Source: JAFGGG01 sp964638895 (GTDB lineage Bacteria; Spirochaetota; Spirochaetia; SZUA-6; RPPD01). From it: a DNA stretch of 64,000 nt. The notes under the pieces were generated by a model. The model saw only the letters and a list, made by a program, of their open reading frames with translations, was not told where the DNA came from and ran no database searches. The stretch's first letter is position 1. Each line of letters opens with the position of its first letter. Where the stretch lies: NCBI GenBank assembly GCA_964638895.1, contig CAZWYY010000006.1:23023-87022 (forward strand), written 5' to 3'. This document shows, piece by piece, positions 1-7,609 of the stretch. The translations under genes were made by a program, and so were the position numbers.

Positions 1-379
1 AGCGGGCGGGGGCATCTACGCCCTGCCCCTGGGGCCTATCAGCGAAATCCTGGATATCGCCAATGATGAGATAAAGACCGTGAAAAATAACGAGGTATTC
101 CGCCTGCGGGAATCAGTACTGCCGCTGGTGAAGTTTGAGAAGCATTTTGAGACGGATTATATCCCCCCGGTAAACGGAAGCACCACGGTTATTGTGCTTG
201 AAAGTGAAAACCGGTGTTTCGGGCTTACGGTGGACGAGATATTAAGGAAACAGGAAGTAGTGGCCAAGCCCCTTCCGGAACCGTTTGGAACGTCGAACGG
301 GATTAACGGCGTCACTGTCCTGGGAGACGGAAGCGTGGCCCTGATTATTGATGTCAACACGTTGGTAAAACAACTGTAA
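1..379 (+). CDS. cheA: Chemotaxis histidine kinase CheA, C-terminal end (partial)
   Basis: The window opens inside this gene; the reading frame is open from base 2 and stops at TAA 377-379. The roughly 125 visible residues form the end of the CheW-like regulatory (P5) domain of CheA, which couples the kinase to CheW and chemoreceptor arrays at the inner membrane. The family-typical ending GDGSVALIIDV lies just before the C-terminus. An internal GTG at 80 could be miscalled as a start, but the homology continues upstream of it. It is followed closely by cheX, cheY and cheD, so it is the first visible gene of a chemotaxis operon. The kinase core and histidine domains lie outside the window. Confidence 0.9.
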   Translation, partial: AGGGIYALPLGPISEILDIANDEIKTVKNNEVFRLRESVLPLVKFEKHFETDYIPPVNGSTTVIVLESENRCFGLTVDEILRKQEVVAKPLPEPFGTSNGINGVTVLGDGSVALIIDVNTLVKQL

Positions 380-404
380 CTGCCGCCAAAAAAGGAGTAC
401 TGAA

Positions 405-893
405 ATGAAGGTAGGTAAAGAAGAGTATGATATCCTTATCAAAGAATCGTTTGAGCATATACTGGAAGTGATGTTCTCCGAAAAGGATGCGGGCAATAAA
501 ATCAATACCTTACCGGGACTGCCGCAGGGAGAAAAACGTGAAATTGCCATTCTGATTCAGCTTACCGACGGGGTGGAGGGCAAGATCATTCTTACCTGCT
601 CTCTTACCACGGCCAACAAGATAGCGAAGGCCTTGTATCCGGATTTCTATGAGGAAACCGAAGATATCGACGACCAGAAGCAGGTGTTCAAAGACAGTTT
701 GGGGGAGCTTATGAACATCCTGGCCGGTAAGATCGCTTATCATTTCCAAAGAAAATTCGGAACCACCAGGATTACCACCCCCACTATTATTTCCGGTAAC
801 AAACTCAAGATTACCGTATACGACAACAATGCCATTAATTCCGTAATCCAGTTTGACTACGGAATTGTTGACATTGTCTTAACCCTAAATTAA
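405..893 (+). CDS. cheX: CheX, CheY-P phosphatase
   Basis: Encodes 162 residues of the CheC/CheX/FliY phosphatase family, which dephosphorylates CheY-P to reset the flagellar motor signal. The catalytic E-x2-N motif is visible as E101 and N104 in the stretch SLGELMNILAG. Only one such helix is seen, as expected for the CheX type, which works as a dimer. A ribosome site (AAAGGAG) precedes the ATG. It lies between cheA and cheY, as in known spirochaete operons, where CheX is the main CheY-P phosphatase. No cheW sits between cheA and cheX, unlike the usual Treponema and Borrelia order. Confidence 0.93.
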   Translation: MKVGKEEYDILIKESFEHILEVMFSEKDAGNKINTLPGLPQGEKREIAILIQLTDGVEGKIILTCSLTTANKIAKALYPDFYEETEDIDDQKQVFKDSLGELMNILAGKIAYHFQRKFGTTRITTPTIISGNKLKITVYDNNAINSVIQFDYGIVDIVLTLN

Positions 894-908
894 GCGAAAG
901 GAGAAAGT

Positions 909-1265
909 ATGGCCAAGGTTTTAATAGTGGATGACTCAAAACTGATACGCAATATAATCAAGGATGAACTGGAGAAGAACGGGCACCAGATAGTGGGTGA
1001 GGCCCAGGACGGAAGAATGGCGATATCCATGTACAAGGAGAAGACACCAGATCTTATCACCATGGACATCACTATGGATGAGATGGACGGAATCGAAGCC
1101 ATCACCGAAATATTCAAGCTGAACAACAAAGCCAAAATTATAGTGGTATCCGCGTTGGGACAGGATGAAATTATCAATAAAGCCATAGACCTGGGGGTAA
1201 TGGATTTTATCATCAAGCCCTTTGAGGCGGAAAGGTTGCTGAACTCGGTAAAGAAGGCCCTATGA
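909..1265 (+). CDS. cheY: CheY chemotaxis response regulator
   Basis: A 118-residue single receiver domain with the full catalytic set: acidic pair D8/D9, phosphoacceptor D53, switch residue S81 and K103 in IIKPF. It is phosphorylated by CheA and binds the flagellar switch. An AAAGGAG ribosome site precedes the ATG. The stop codon overlaps the start of cheD by four bases (ATGA), so translation is probably coupled. Confidence 0.95.
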   Translation: MAKVLIVDDSKLIRNIIKDELEKNGHQIVGEAQDGRMAISMYKEKTPDLITMDITMDEMDGIEAITEIFKLNNKAKIIVVSALGQDEIINKAIDLGVMDFIIKPFEAERLLNSVKKAL

Positions 1266-1738
1266 ATCAAGAGGTTGTAACGGTTGGAATCGGTGAATAC
1301 ACTGTGGCTCAAAGCCCCATGATCCTGCGCACGATTCTGGGTTCGTGTGTGGCCGTGATTCTATACGATAAAATCAACAGGATCGGGGGCTTGGCGCACG
1401 TGTACCTGCCCTCCGGGAAGGAGTATGAAACAAACCGGGAAAGCACCATTACCAGCCATAAATTCGCGGACATACTGCTGCCGTTAATGGTTGAGGCCAT
1501 TTTAAAAGAAAACGGCAACAAGCGTTTTTTTTCCGCGTATCTGGTGGGCGGCGCCTCTCTGTTCAATACCAAGCCGTCGAGTTTTATGGATATCGGGAAA
1601 AAAAATCTCGATGCCGTACGCAGAATTCTGAACGACATGCGTATAAATTTTCTGGAGCTGGAGATTGGCGGAAACAATGGCCGTAAAGTGCATTTTTACT
1701 TGAAAAACGGTGATATAGAGGTTATCAATCTAAAATGA
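1262..1738 (+). CDS. cheD: CheD, receptor glutamine deamidase
   Basis: Encodes 158 residues. CheD deamidates glutamines on chemoreceptors and also modulates CheC/CheX-type phosphatases. The catalytic cysteine is in LGSCVAV (C29) and the catalytic histidine in GLAHVYLP (H46), both in the family positions. It overlaps cheY upstream and the membrane methyl-accepting protein downstream by four bases each, which makes that receptor a natural substrate candidate (inference). Confidence 0.93.
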   Translation: MNQEVVTVGIGEYTVAQSPMILRTILGSCVAVILYDKINRIGGLAHVYLPSGKEYETNRESTITSHKFADILLPLMVEAILKENGNKRFFSAYLVGGASLFNTKPSSFMDIGKKNLDAVRRILNDMRINFLELEIGGNNGRKVHFYLKNGDIEVINLK

Positions 1739-2964
1739 ATATAAAAAGCCACCGCTTTTTTTGCTTTTTAATTCCCCTTACCGTATTGACGTCGGGGCTT
1801 TTGTGCCTGCTGGATACGGCAAAGAATATAATTCTTGTTACCCAGCTTGCTTTAAGCGGAATCGTATTTTTTATCTTGTTTTTTATTTTTTTACGGCCTT
1901 ATAAAAAAACACTTCGCCGATTAAAACTCCATAAAACCAATGGCAATTCCGTGTTTACCGATATAATGACGTGCTGCCTGGAGATGAACAAATATTATGG
2001 TGAAGAGGAGCTTGAACGGCGTATTCTCTCCGAGCGGGAACAGACACAAAAAGAGGTGAGTCTGGCCCAGGATACCCTGCACAGCTTCAGGCACCGGGTG
2101 GACAACTCACTCTCTCCCATTCTAAAGATTTTTTATACCAAAGAAAACGACATGACCGTTATCGGCAAGATGTCTCTTATTGTGGAGGAACTCTATAAAA
2201 GCATTGAGACCATCGTGGCCAAAATGAAAAGCCAGTCCGAACTGCTGGCGCTTACCTTCGATGCATTTGATACCACAACCCTGTCCCTTGAACAGGTGGA
2301 TATCATTATTGAAAAGGCCAAAGGGCTCTCCGCCCATTTGCAAAAGGAAACGGCCAAAGGCAGGGACGCCCTGATACAGACACGAGAAAGCATGAAGACA
2401 ATCTTAGAGTCCTCGGAGAAGATGGTAAACATCATTACCACGATCGAGGACATCTCCGAACAAACCAATATTCTTTCCATAAACGCCTCGATCGAATCCA
2501 CGCATACCAAGAGCGGGGGCAAGGGTTTCGCCGTTATTTCCAAAGAAATCAGGAAGCTGGCCAACAATACAAAAACCTCCTCCCTGGAAATACGCCGGAT
2601 GGTTGAGGACATGATCCAGAAGACCAAAAAACAGGCGGCGCTTGTTGAAATTGTGTTCAACATCTTTACCCAGATCAACTCGTATATTGAACAAACCAAT
2701 GAAACAAACAAGAATATCTATAATATCTCAAAGAAGGGGGTTATCCAGGGAAGGGAGATGCAAACGGCCATCAATGCCTTAAGCGCCGTCGCCAAAGTGA
2801 TCATCAATTCCTCGGACAAAGAGTTGTTTCAGGCCAACGAGGTGCTGCAGATTATGAACTCCTTAAAGAAGGTGTTTGACGAGTATAAAACCAATGAGGA
2901 ATTCTTAAGCTTCCTTGAAGGCGAACCTTCAATACAATATGAAAACAGGGAGCGGCGGGCATGA
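1735..2964 (+). CDS. Short membrane methyl-accepting chemotaxis protein without a sensor domain
   Basis: Encodes 409 residues. Two hydrophobic segments (about 8-25 and 31-53) are separated by only a few residues, so there is no periplasmic ligand domain, and I see no clear HAMP. The rest is a long coiled coil with an MCP hairpin tip near residues 238-262 (EQTNILSINASIES). The tip is recognisable but diverged: the usual EAARAGE-like stretch reads ESTHTKSG. CheA/CheW contacts may therefore differ. It overlaps cheD and the next receiver gene by four bases each, so it belongs to the chemotaxis operon. It may sense membrane state or a cytoplasmic cue. Confidence 0.85.
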   Translation: MNIKSHRFFCFLIPLTVLTSGLLCLLDTAKNIILVTQLALSGIVFFILFFIFLRPYKKTLRRLKLHKTNGNSVFTDIMTCCLEMNKYYGEEELERRILSEREQTQKEVSLAQDTLHSFRHRVDNSLSPILKIFYTKENDMTVIGKMSLIVEELYKSIETIVAKMKSQSELLALTFDAFDTTTLSLEQVDIIIEKAKGLSAHLQKETAKGRDALIQTRESMKTILESSEKMVNIITTIEDISEQTNILSINASIESTHTKSGGKGFAVISKEIRKLANNTKTSSLEIRRMVEDMIQKTKKQAALVEIVFNIFTQINSYIEQTNETNKNIYNISKKGVIQGREMQTAINALSAVAKVIINSSDKELFQANEVLQIMNSLKKVFDEYKTNEEFLSFLEGEPSIQYENRERRA

Positions 2965-3323
2965 GCACCAAAAAAATAGTGGTTGTGGACGATGAAAAGA
3001 TAAACCTGAAGTTGTTTGAAAATTTCCTCAACAACCGGGGTTACGAGGTGGTAGCGGTAGACGACGGTTCGCAGGTCGTCAACACCGTGACAAAGGAAGG
3101 CCCGGGTGCGGTTATTATGGACATAGTGATGCCGGGGCGGGGCGGCGATGAGATCGCCGAGCAGTTGAAAAAAAGCGCGAGTACCAGGCACATTCCCATT
3201 ATTCTGATTACCGCGGATATGTTAAAACCCAGTGAAGACCTTTACGCCGATTATTTCATTCGCCGCCCCGTAATGGGCGATCATCTGTTGAAAATTCTGG
3301 CGGATGTTTTTAAAGACGCATAA
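2961..3323 (+). CDS. Single-domain response regulator
   Basis: A 120-residue receiver with acidic pair D10/D11, phosphoacceptor D54 and T85. The conserved lysine of the Lys-Pro motif is arginine here (FIRRPV, about R102), which may slow or alter phosphorylation. No output domain is present. Its start overlaps the preceding methyl-accepting gene by four bases. It could act as a phosphate sink, a second CheY, or a partner of the HPt protein encoded convergently downstream. Confidence 0.88.
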   Translation: MSTKKIVVVDDEKINLKLFENFLNNRGYEVVAVDDGSQVVNTVTKEGPGAVIMDIVMPGRGGDEIAEQLKKSASTRHIPIILITADMLKPSEDLYADYFIRRPVMGDHLLKILADVFKDA

Positions 3324-3344
3324 GCCTGTATATGTGTCCGGCTT

Positions 3345-3368
3345 GTCCCCGGACGCGCCGGGGCACAC
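3345..3368. terminator. GC-rich hairpin between convergent genes
   Basis: CCCCGG (3347-3352) and CCGGGG (3358-3363) form a strong stem with a 5-base loop between the receiver gene and the convergent HPt gene. There is no T-tract on either side, so this is only a possible bidirectional terminator or transcript-end stabiliser. Confidence 0.35.
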
Positions 3369-3373
3369 TAGTT

Positions 3374-3712
3374 TCAGACGCCGTCCCTGAGTTTCTGTTC
3401 GAGTATATCGAAAGAGTCCTTAAGCCGCGTGATCAATGCATTGGCCGGGGTGTTGTTCTGTTGTCCCGCGCATTCCTCCAGTTGCGCCGCCAGCCGCGCA
3501 ATGTGGTGAATACGCAGTTCTAATGCCGCTCCCTTCAGGCGATGCGCCCGCCGCGCCGCCTCTTCAGGGTTGTGATCGGTTATTGCCTGTACGATAGGGT
3601 CAAGATACAGCCGGCGGCTTTCGGCAAACTCAAGGGCCACCTGCCTCACCATGTGCTCTTCCAGATTGAGTTCACGGGCCGCCTGTCTTAGATTATAAGT
3701 ATTATTTTCCAT
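3374..3712 (-). CDS. Stand-alone HPt phosphotransfer protein
   Basis: A 112-residue helical protein with the HPt signature AHRLKGAA; H57 is the likely phosphoacceptor. Such proteins carry phosphate between the receiver of a hybrid kinase and a terminal response regulator. It is on the opposite strand, convergent with the lone receiver (2961-3323) and divergent from the hybrid kinase pair (3915-7552). One of those kinases ends in a receiver and needs an HPt partner, so a local phosphorelay is plausible but inferred from position. Confidence 0.85.
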   Translation of the reverse strand: MENNTYNLRQAARELNLEEHMVRQVALEFAESRRLYLDPIVQAITDHNPEEAARRAHRLKGAALELRIHHIARLAAQLEECAGQQNNTPANALITRLKDSFDILEQKLRDGV

Positions 3713-3914
3713 TAATATTACTACTTAGTATCTTCCTACACAACGGCAAAGAATGCAAGGATATTTAATAATCTTGCAAACACCGTTTGAATAATTTAAA
3801 ATTTTTATAGTCACCGTGCTGAAAGCTTCCGGCCCGGTGGTGAGAGCGGCAATTGAAAGATGAAAATTCCACAACCCGTAAGAGGCCGGGTCGTGTGCTT
3901 TAGGAAACGGGTAT

Positions 3915-5519
3915 ATGAATAAAAAACAGGTTCTCATCGTGGATGACGACAGGCTGATTCGCGAACAGTTGTCCATTGAGGTCAAAAGGCTTTTTTATAA
4001 TACCTTTTGCGCAGGCAACGGCAAAGACGCCCTGGAGCTGATTGAAAAGCGGAACATAGATATCGTACTTATTGATGTGAAACTGCCCGATGCGGACGGT
4101 TTGGAGATCCTTAGACTGGTAAAACAAAAAAAACCCGATTGTGAACTCATTGTGATTACGGGATTCGGCAACCAGGAAACAGCCATAAAGGCGCTGCGCT
4201 GGGGCGCAATGGACTACATAGAAAAACCCATAAAAACGGATGAACTGGATGCCGCCATAGGGCGGGCCATGGAAAAGATAATGATCAGGGAAAATCTTTT
4301 TTTAAAAAACACCGTCCTGGTAATTGATGATGACGAGCGCACGCCGAAACAAATTAAAGCCTTCCTGGAGAAGGAAGGATACGAGGTACTTACTGCACAT
4401 AACGGCGATGAAGCGCTGGATGTCCTTGAAAAGAATAAGATTGACATAATTGTAACGGATATAAAACTGAGTGATATGGACGGTACGGAGGTAATCCGGC
4501 GGGCCAAGGTTGTGCGCAGGGATATGGAGGGGATCGTCGTTGCCGGTGATAATAAGAAGGAGCCGGCCGTGAAGGCCCTGTACGCCGGCGCCCTGGATTA
4601 CCTGGTAAAACCGCTTAATCTCGATGAGTTGCTGCATGCCGTCACCAAAGCTTTCGAGCGTATCAACCTGAAACGCAACTATCTCTACCGGCACAGGGAA
4701 TTGAAAATCTCTTCGGAGATCATCTCCAAAATGAATGAGGAGCTTGAGCGCAGGATTCAGGAGAAGGCCAAGGATGTCAACCGCATCCAGACCCAGCTTT
4801 TCCAGACATCCAAGCTGGCTACGCTGGGGGAGATGGCCGCCGGCCTGGCTCACGAAATGAACCAGCCGTTGGGCGGGATTTCCCTGGTGGCCAAGCATTT
4901 CCGTAAACTCATCGAGTTAAACAGGCTGGACCGCGAGGCCCTTGATACCGGGCTTGACGATATAGAGGCTTCGGTCAAGCGAATGTCCAGGATAATCCAG
5001 CATATCCGCACCTTCGCCCGCCAGGACGCGCTTGCCTTCGTACATGTGGATGTAAACTCAACCCTAGACTCGGCTTTAAGTCTGTTGGGGGAACAGCTTC
5101 GGCTGCATGAGATAACCGTAAAAAAGCGGTTCACCAAGGCTCTTCCCCCGATTATCGGGGAACCCTACCAATTGGAGCAGGTATGGATAAATCTGTTGAC
5201 CAATGCCAGGGACGCGGTGGATGAAAAGAAATACAAGCGTGGTGAGCATAAGAAAATAGTTATCGTTACGCGTTTTTTACCACAGCATGGCGTGGTAGAG
5301 GTGTGTTTTTGCGACAACGGCGTAGGTATGGACGGGAGTACCGCGGAAAAGGTCTTTGAGCCTTTTTTTACCACAAAGGAGGTGGGTAAGGCCACGGGCC
5401 TGGGGTTGTCGATCAGTTACGGCATAATCGAAAGTCATAACGGAAAGATCATGCTGCAAAGCAAGAATAACAGGGGAACCGCGGTGAGAATTCGCTTAAC
5501 AGCAGGAGAATATGTATGA
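3915..5519 (+). CDS. Double-receiver histidine kinase (REC-REC-HisKA-HATPase)
   Basis: Encodes 534 residues with no membrane segment. Two receiver domains (about 4-120 and 133-250) carry phosphoacceptors D54 and D182. A coiled linker leads to a HisKA domain with H313 in GLAHEMNQPLG, and a HATPase domain with N (INLLTNARDAVDE), G1 (DNGVGMD) and G2 (GLGLSISYG) boxes. REC domains at the N-terminus suggest the kinase is an integrator of upstream phosphate signals. It overlaps the next hybrid kinase by four bases (ATGA), so the two are co-translated. Confidence 0.9.
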   Translation: MNKKQVLIVDDDRLIREQLSIEVKRLFYNTFCAGNGKDALELIEKRNIDIVLIDVKLPDADGLEILRLVKQKKPDCELIVITGFGNQETAIKALRWGAMDYIEKPIKTDELDAAIGRAMEKIMIRENLFLKNTVLVIDDDERTPKQIKAFLEKEGYEVLTAHNGDEALDVLEKNKIDIIVTDIKLSDMDGTEVIRRAKVVRRDMEGIVVAGDNKKEPAVKALYAGALDYLVKPLNLDELLHAVTKAFERINLKRNYLYRHRELKISSEIISKMNEELERRIQEKAKDVNRIQTQLFQTSKLATLGEMAAGLAHEMNQPLGGISLVAKHFRKLIELNRLDREALDTGLDDIEASVKRMSRIIQHIRTFARQDALAFVHVDVNSTLDSALSLLGEQLRLHEITVKKRFTKALPPIIGEPYQLEQVWINLLTNARDAVDEKKYKRGEHKKIVIVTRFLPQHGVVEVCFCDNGVGMDGSTAEKVFEPFFTTKEVGKATGLGLSISYGIIESHNGKIMLQSKNNRGTAVRIRLTAGEYV

Positions 5520-7552
5520 CCCGCATCCTTGTAGTCGATGACGAAGAGATCATCTGCAAGCGCCTTAAAAGTTTATTGGAACTGGACGGGTACGAAGTGC
5601 ATACGACCATGGACGGCAAAGGCGCTTTGAGGGTATTTACACAGTGCAAACCTGAGATCGCCCTGGTTGATATCAAAATGCCCGGCATGGACGGCATAGA
5701 GGTACTGACGCGTCTGAAACAGCGGGAAAAACACACGGAGGTCATCATTTTTACCGGGCACGGGGGTGTGGATACGGCCATCCGCGCCATGAAACTGGGG
5801 GCGTTCAGTTACATTCAAAAACCGATCGAATATGATGAACTGATAATCGAAATAAAACGGGCCCTGGCCAAACAGGAGATGCAGAGAAAGCTGGATGACT
5901 ACGTGCAAAGCCTGGAACAGGCTGTTGAGGCCAAGAACAAGGAGATCGCGGAGCGCAGGAAGATTGAGGCCAAAATCGGTGAACAGAGTAAATTCCTACA
6001 TAATGTATTGGAATCCCTGACCCATCCGTTTTATGTACTCGACGCGGACGATTACTCGGTAACCACGGCAAACTCCGCCACCAAGCTTCCGGGTTCGAAC
6101 CGGGAGCCGACCTGCTATATGTTTACACATAATAGAAAAACACCCTGCGGAGGACGGGGAAAAACCTGCCCGTTAAAGGAGGTGAAAAGAACCAAGCGGC
6201 CCGTGACCGTTGAACACGTTCACCGGAGACCGGGGGAAACCGCCAAGTATGTGGAGGTTCACGCCTTTCCCATTTTGAATGAGGCGGGTGACGTAAAACA
6301 AATTATTGTATATATCATTGATATTACCGAACGCAAACGGGCGGAAGACCTGGAAAGGGCCAAGGCCGTGGCGGAACAGGCCAGCAAAATAAAATCCAGG
6401 TTCCTGGCCAATGTGTCGCATGAAATCCGCACACCCCTGAACGCCGTTATGGGGTTCACCGAATTATTGAGAAAAACAGGGGTTACGGCCGCACAAGAGG
6501 ATTTTATCGATACGATCGAACAAAGCGGCAGGGATCTGTTGAATTTAATCAACGGCATTCTGGATATCTCCGTTATAGAGGCCAATCGCCTGGTGATCGC
6601 GGAACATGTATTCAATCTCAGGCTTTTGCTTCAGGACTGCGTAAAAATAGAGACTCCCAAGCTGCACTCAGCGCGTGTTAGGCTTATCTTTACCTATGAT
6701 GCCGCACTTCCCCTCGTTTATAGGTCAGACCCGGCGCGGCTTAAACAAATAGTGTTTAACCTGTTGGACAATGCCGTTAAGTTCACGGAGCGCGGCAGGA
6801 TTGAGCTTCACGTGCGTGGAGCAGGGAGAAAAGGCGGAAGAATAAATATCGAGATTTGCGTCACGGATACGGGTATCGGGATAGCCCCCGAACAACAGCA
6901 TGAGGTGTTTGAACCGTTTACCCAGGCGGATTCCTCTTCAACCCGGAGATACGGGGGGGCCGGGCTGGGATTGCACATTACGAAGCTGCTTGTTGAAAAG
7001 TTGGGCGGAAGCATCGGCGTGAAATCGGTACAGGGAAAGGGGACCGAGTTTACGGTTTGTCTGACACTTGCGCCGGTTGATGCGTCAAGTGTACGGGCGG
7101 CGAACCGGGCGGGTGCTTTTGATAGAAAGGATAAGGACACGCCGTCCGGTATGGAAGCGGCGGCGGCCCCCTCTATTGCGGGGACAAGGGTACTGGTGGC
7201 GGAGGACAGCCCGGTGAACCGGCGGCTTATCAGGCTGCAGCTGGAAAGCTACGGATGTACGGTTGAGGTGGTGGATAATGGAACGGAGGTCATCGAAAAA
7301 ATAAAAAATGGTAATTATGACATCTGTTTGATGGACGTGCAGATGCCCGGCGCCAATGGCCTGGAGGCCACCGCCTGCATCAGGGAGTCTTTAAAAAAAA
7401 ACCTGCCCATAATCGCTCTCACCGCCGGCGTCATGAAGGGCGACGAACAAAAGTGCCTGGCCGTAGGTATGAATGATTTTATTGCCAAACCCATTGATCA
7501 GGAGTTGTTAAGGCGTAAGATTTACACACTGCTTCCGCCTAAAAACGGATAA
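5516..7552 (+). CDS. Hybrid histidine kinase (REC-PAS-HisKA-HATPase-REC)
   Basis: Encodes 678 residues. In order: N-terminal receiver (D52), coiled coil, a PAS domain (about 160-275), HisKA (H302 in NVSHEIRTPLNAV), HATPase (DTGIGIAPEQ, GAGLGLHI) and a C-terminal receiver with phosphoacceptor D607 and Lys-Pro (FIAKPI). The PAS has three cysteines in the pattern C-x10-C-x6-C-P, also seen in a second kinase at 46175. It is probably the initiating kinase of a phosphorelay that needs an HPt protein, for which the gene at 3374-3712 is the nearest candidate. It is cytoplasmic. Confidence 0.9.
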   Translation: MTRILVVDDEEIICKRLKSLLELDGYEVHTTMDGKGALRVFTQCKPEIALVDIKMPGMDGIEVLTRLKQREKHTEVIIFTGHGGVDTAIRAMKLGAFSYIQKPIEYDELIIEIKRALAKQEMQRKLDDYVQSLEQAVEAKNKEIAERRKIEAKIGEQSKFLHNVLESLTHPFYVLDADDYSVTTANSATKLPGSNREPTCYMFTHNRKTPCGGRGKTCPLKEVKRTKRPVTVEHVHRRPGETAKYVEVHAFPILNEAGDVKQIIVYIIDITERKRAEDLERAKAVAEQASKIKSRFLANVSHEIRTPLNAVMGFTELLRKTGVTAAQEDFIDTIEQSGRDLLNLINGILDISVIEANRLVIAEHVFNLRLLLQDCVKIETPKLHSARVRLIFTYDAALPLVYRSDPARLKQIVFNLLDNAVKFTERGRIELHVRGAGRKGGRINIEICVTDTGIGIAPEQQHEVFEPFTQADSSSTRRYGGAGLGLHITKLLVEKLGGSIGVKSVQGKGTEFTVCLTLAPVDASSVRAANRAGAFDRKDKDTPSGMEAAAAPSIAGTRVLVAEDSPVNRRLIRLQLESYGCTVEVVDNGTEVIEKIKNGNYDICLMDVQMPGANGLEATACIRESLKKNLPIIALTAGVMKGDEQKCLAVGMNDFIAKPIDQELLRRKIYTLLPPKNG

Positions 7553-7609
7553 TATACAAGTCGGCGGGATTTTGTTATAATATATCAAGGAGGGATATAA
7601 ACCGCGCGG

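Noticed and set aside
3332..3523. Plus-strand open frame across the HPt gene
   Set aside because: It lies mostly over the well-supported HPt gene on the other strand and has no ribosome site or homology.
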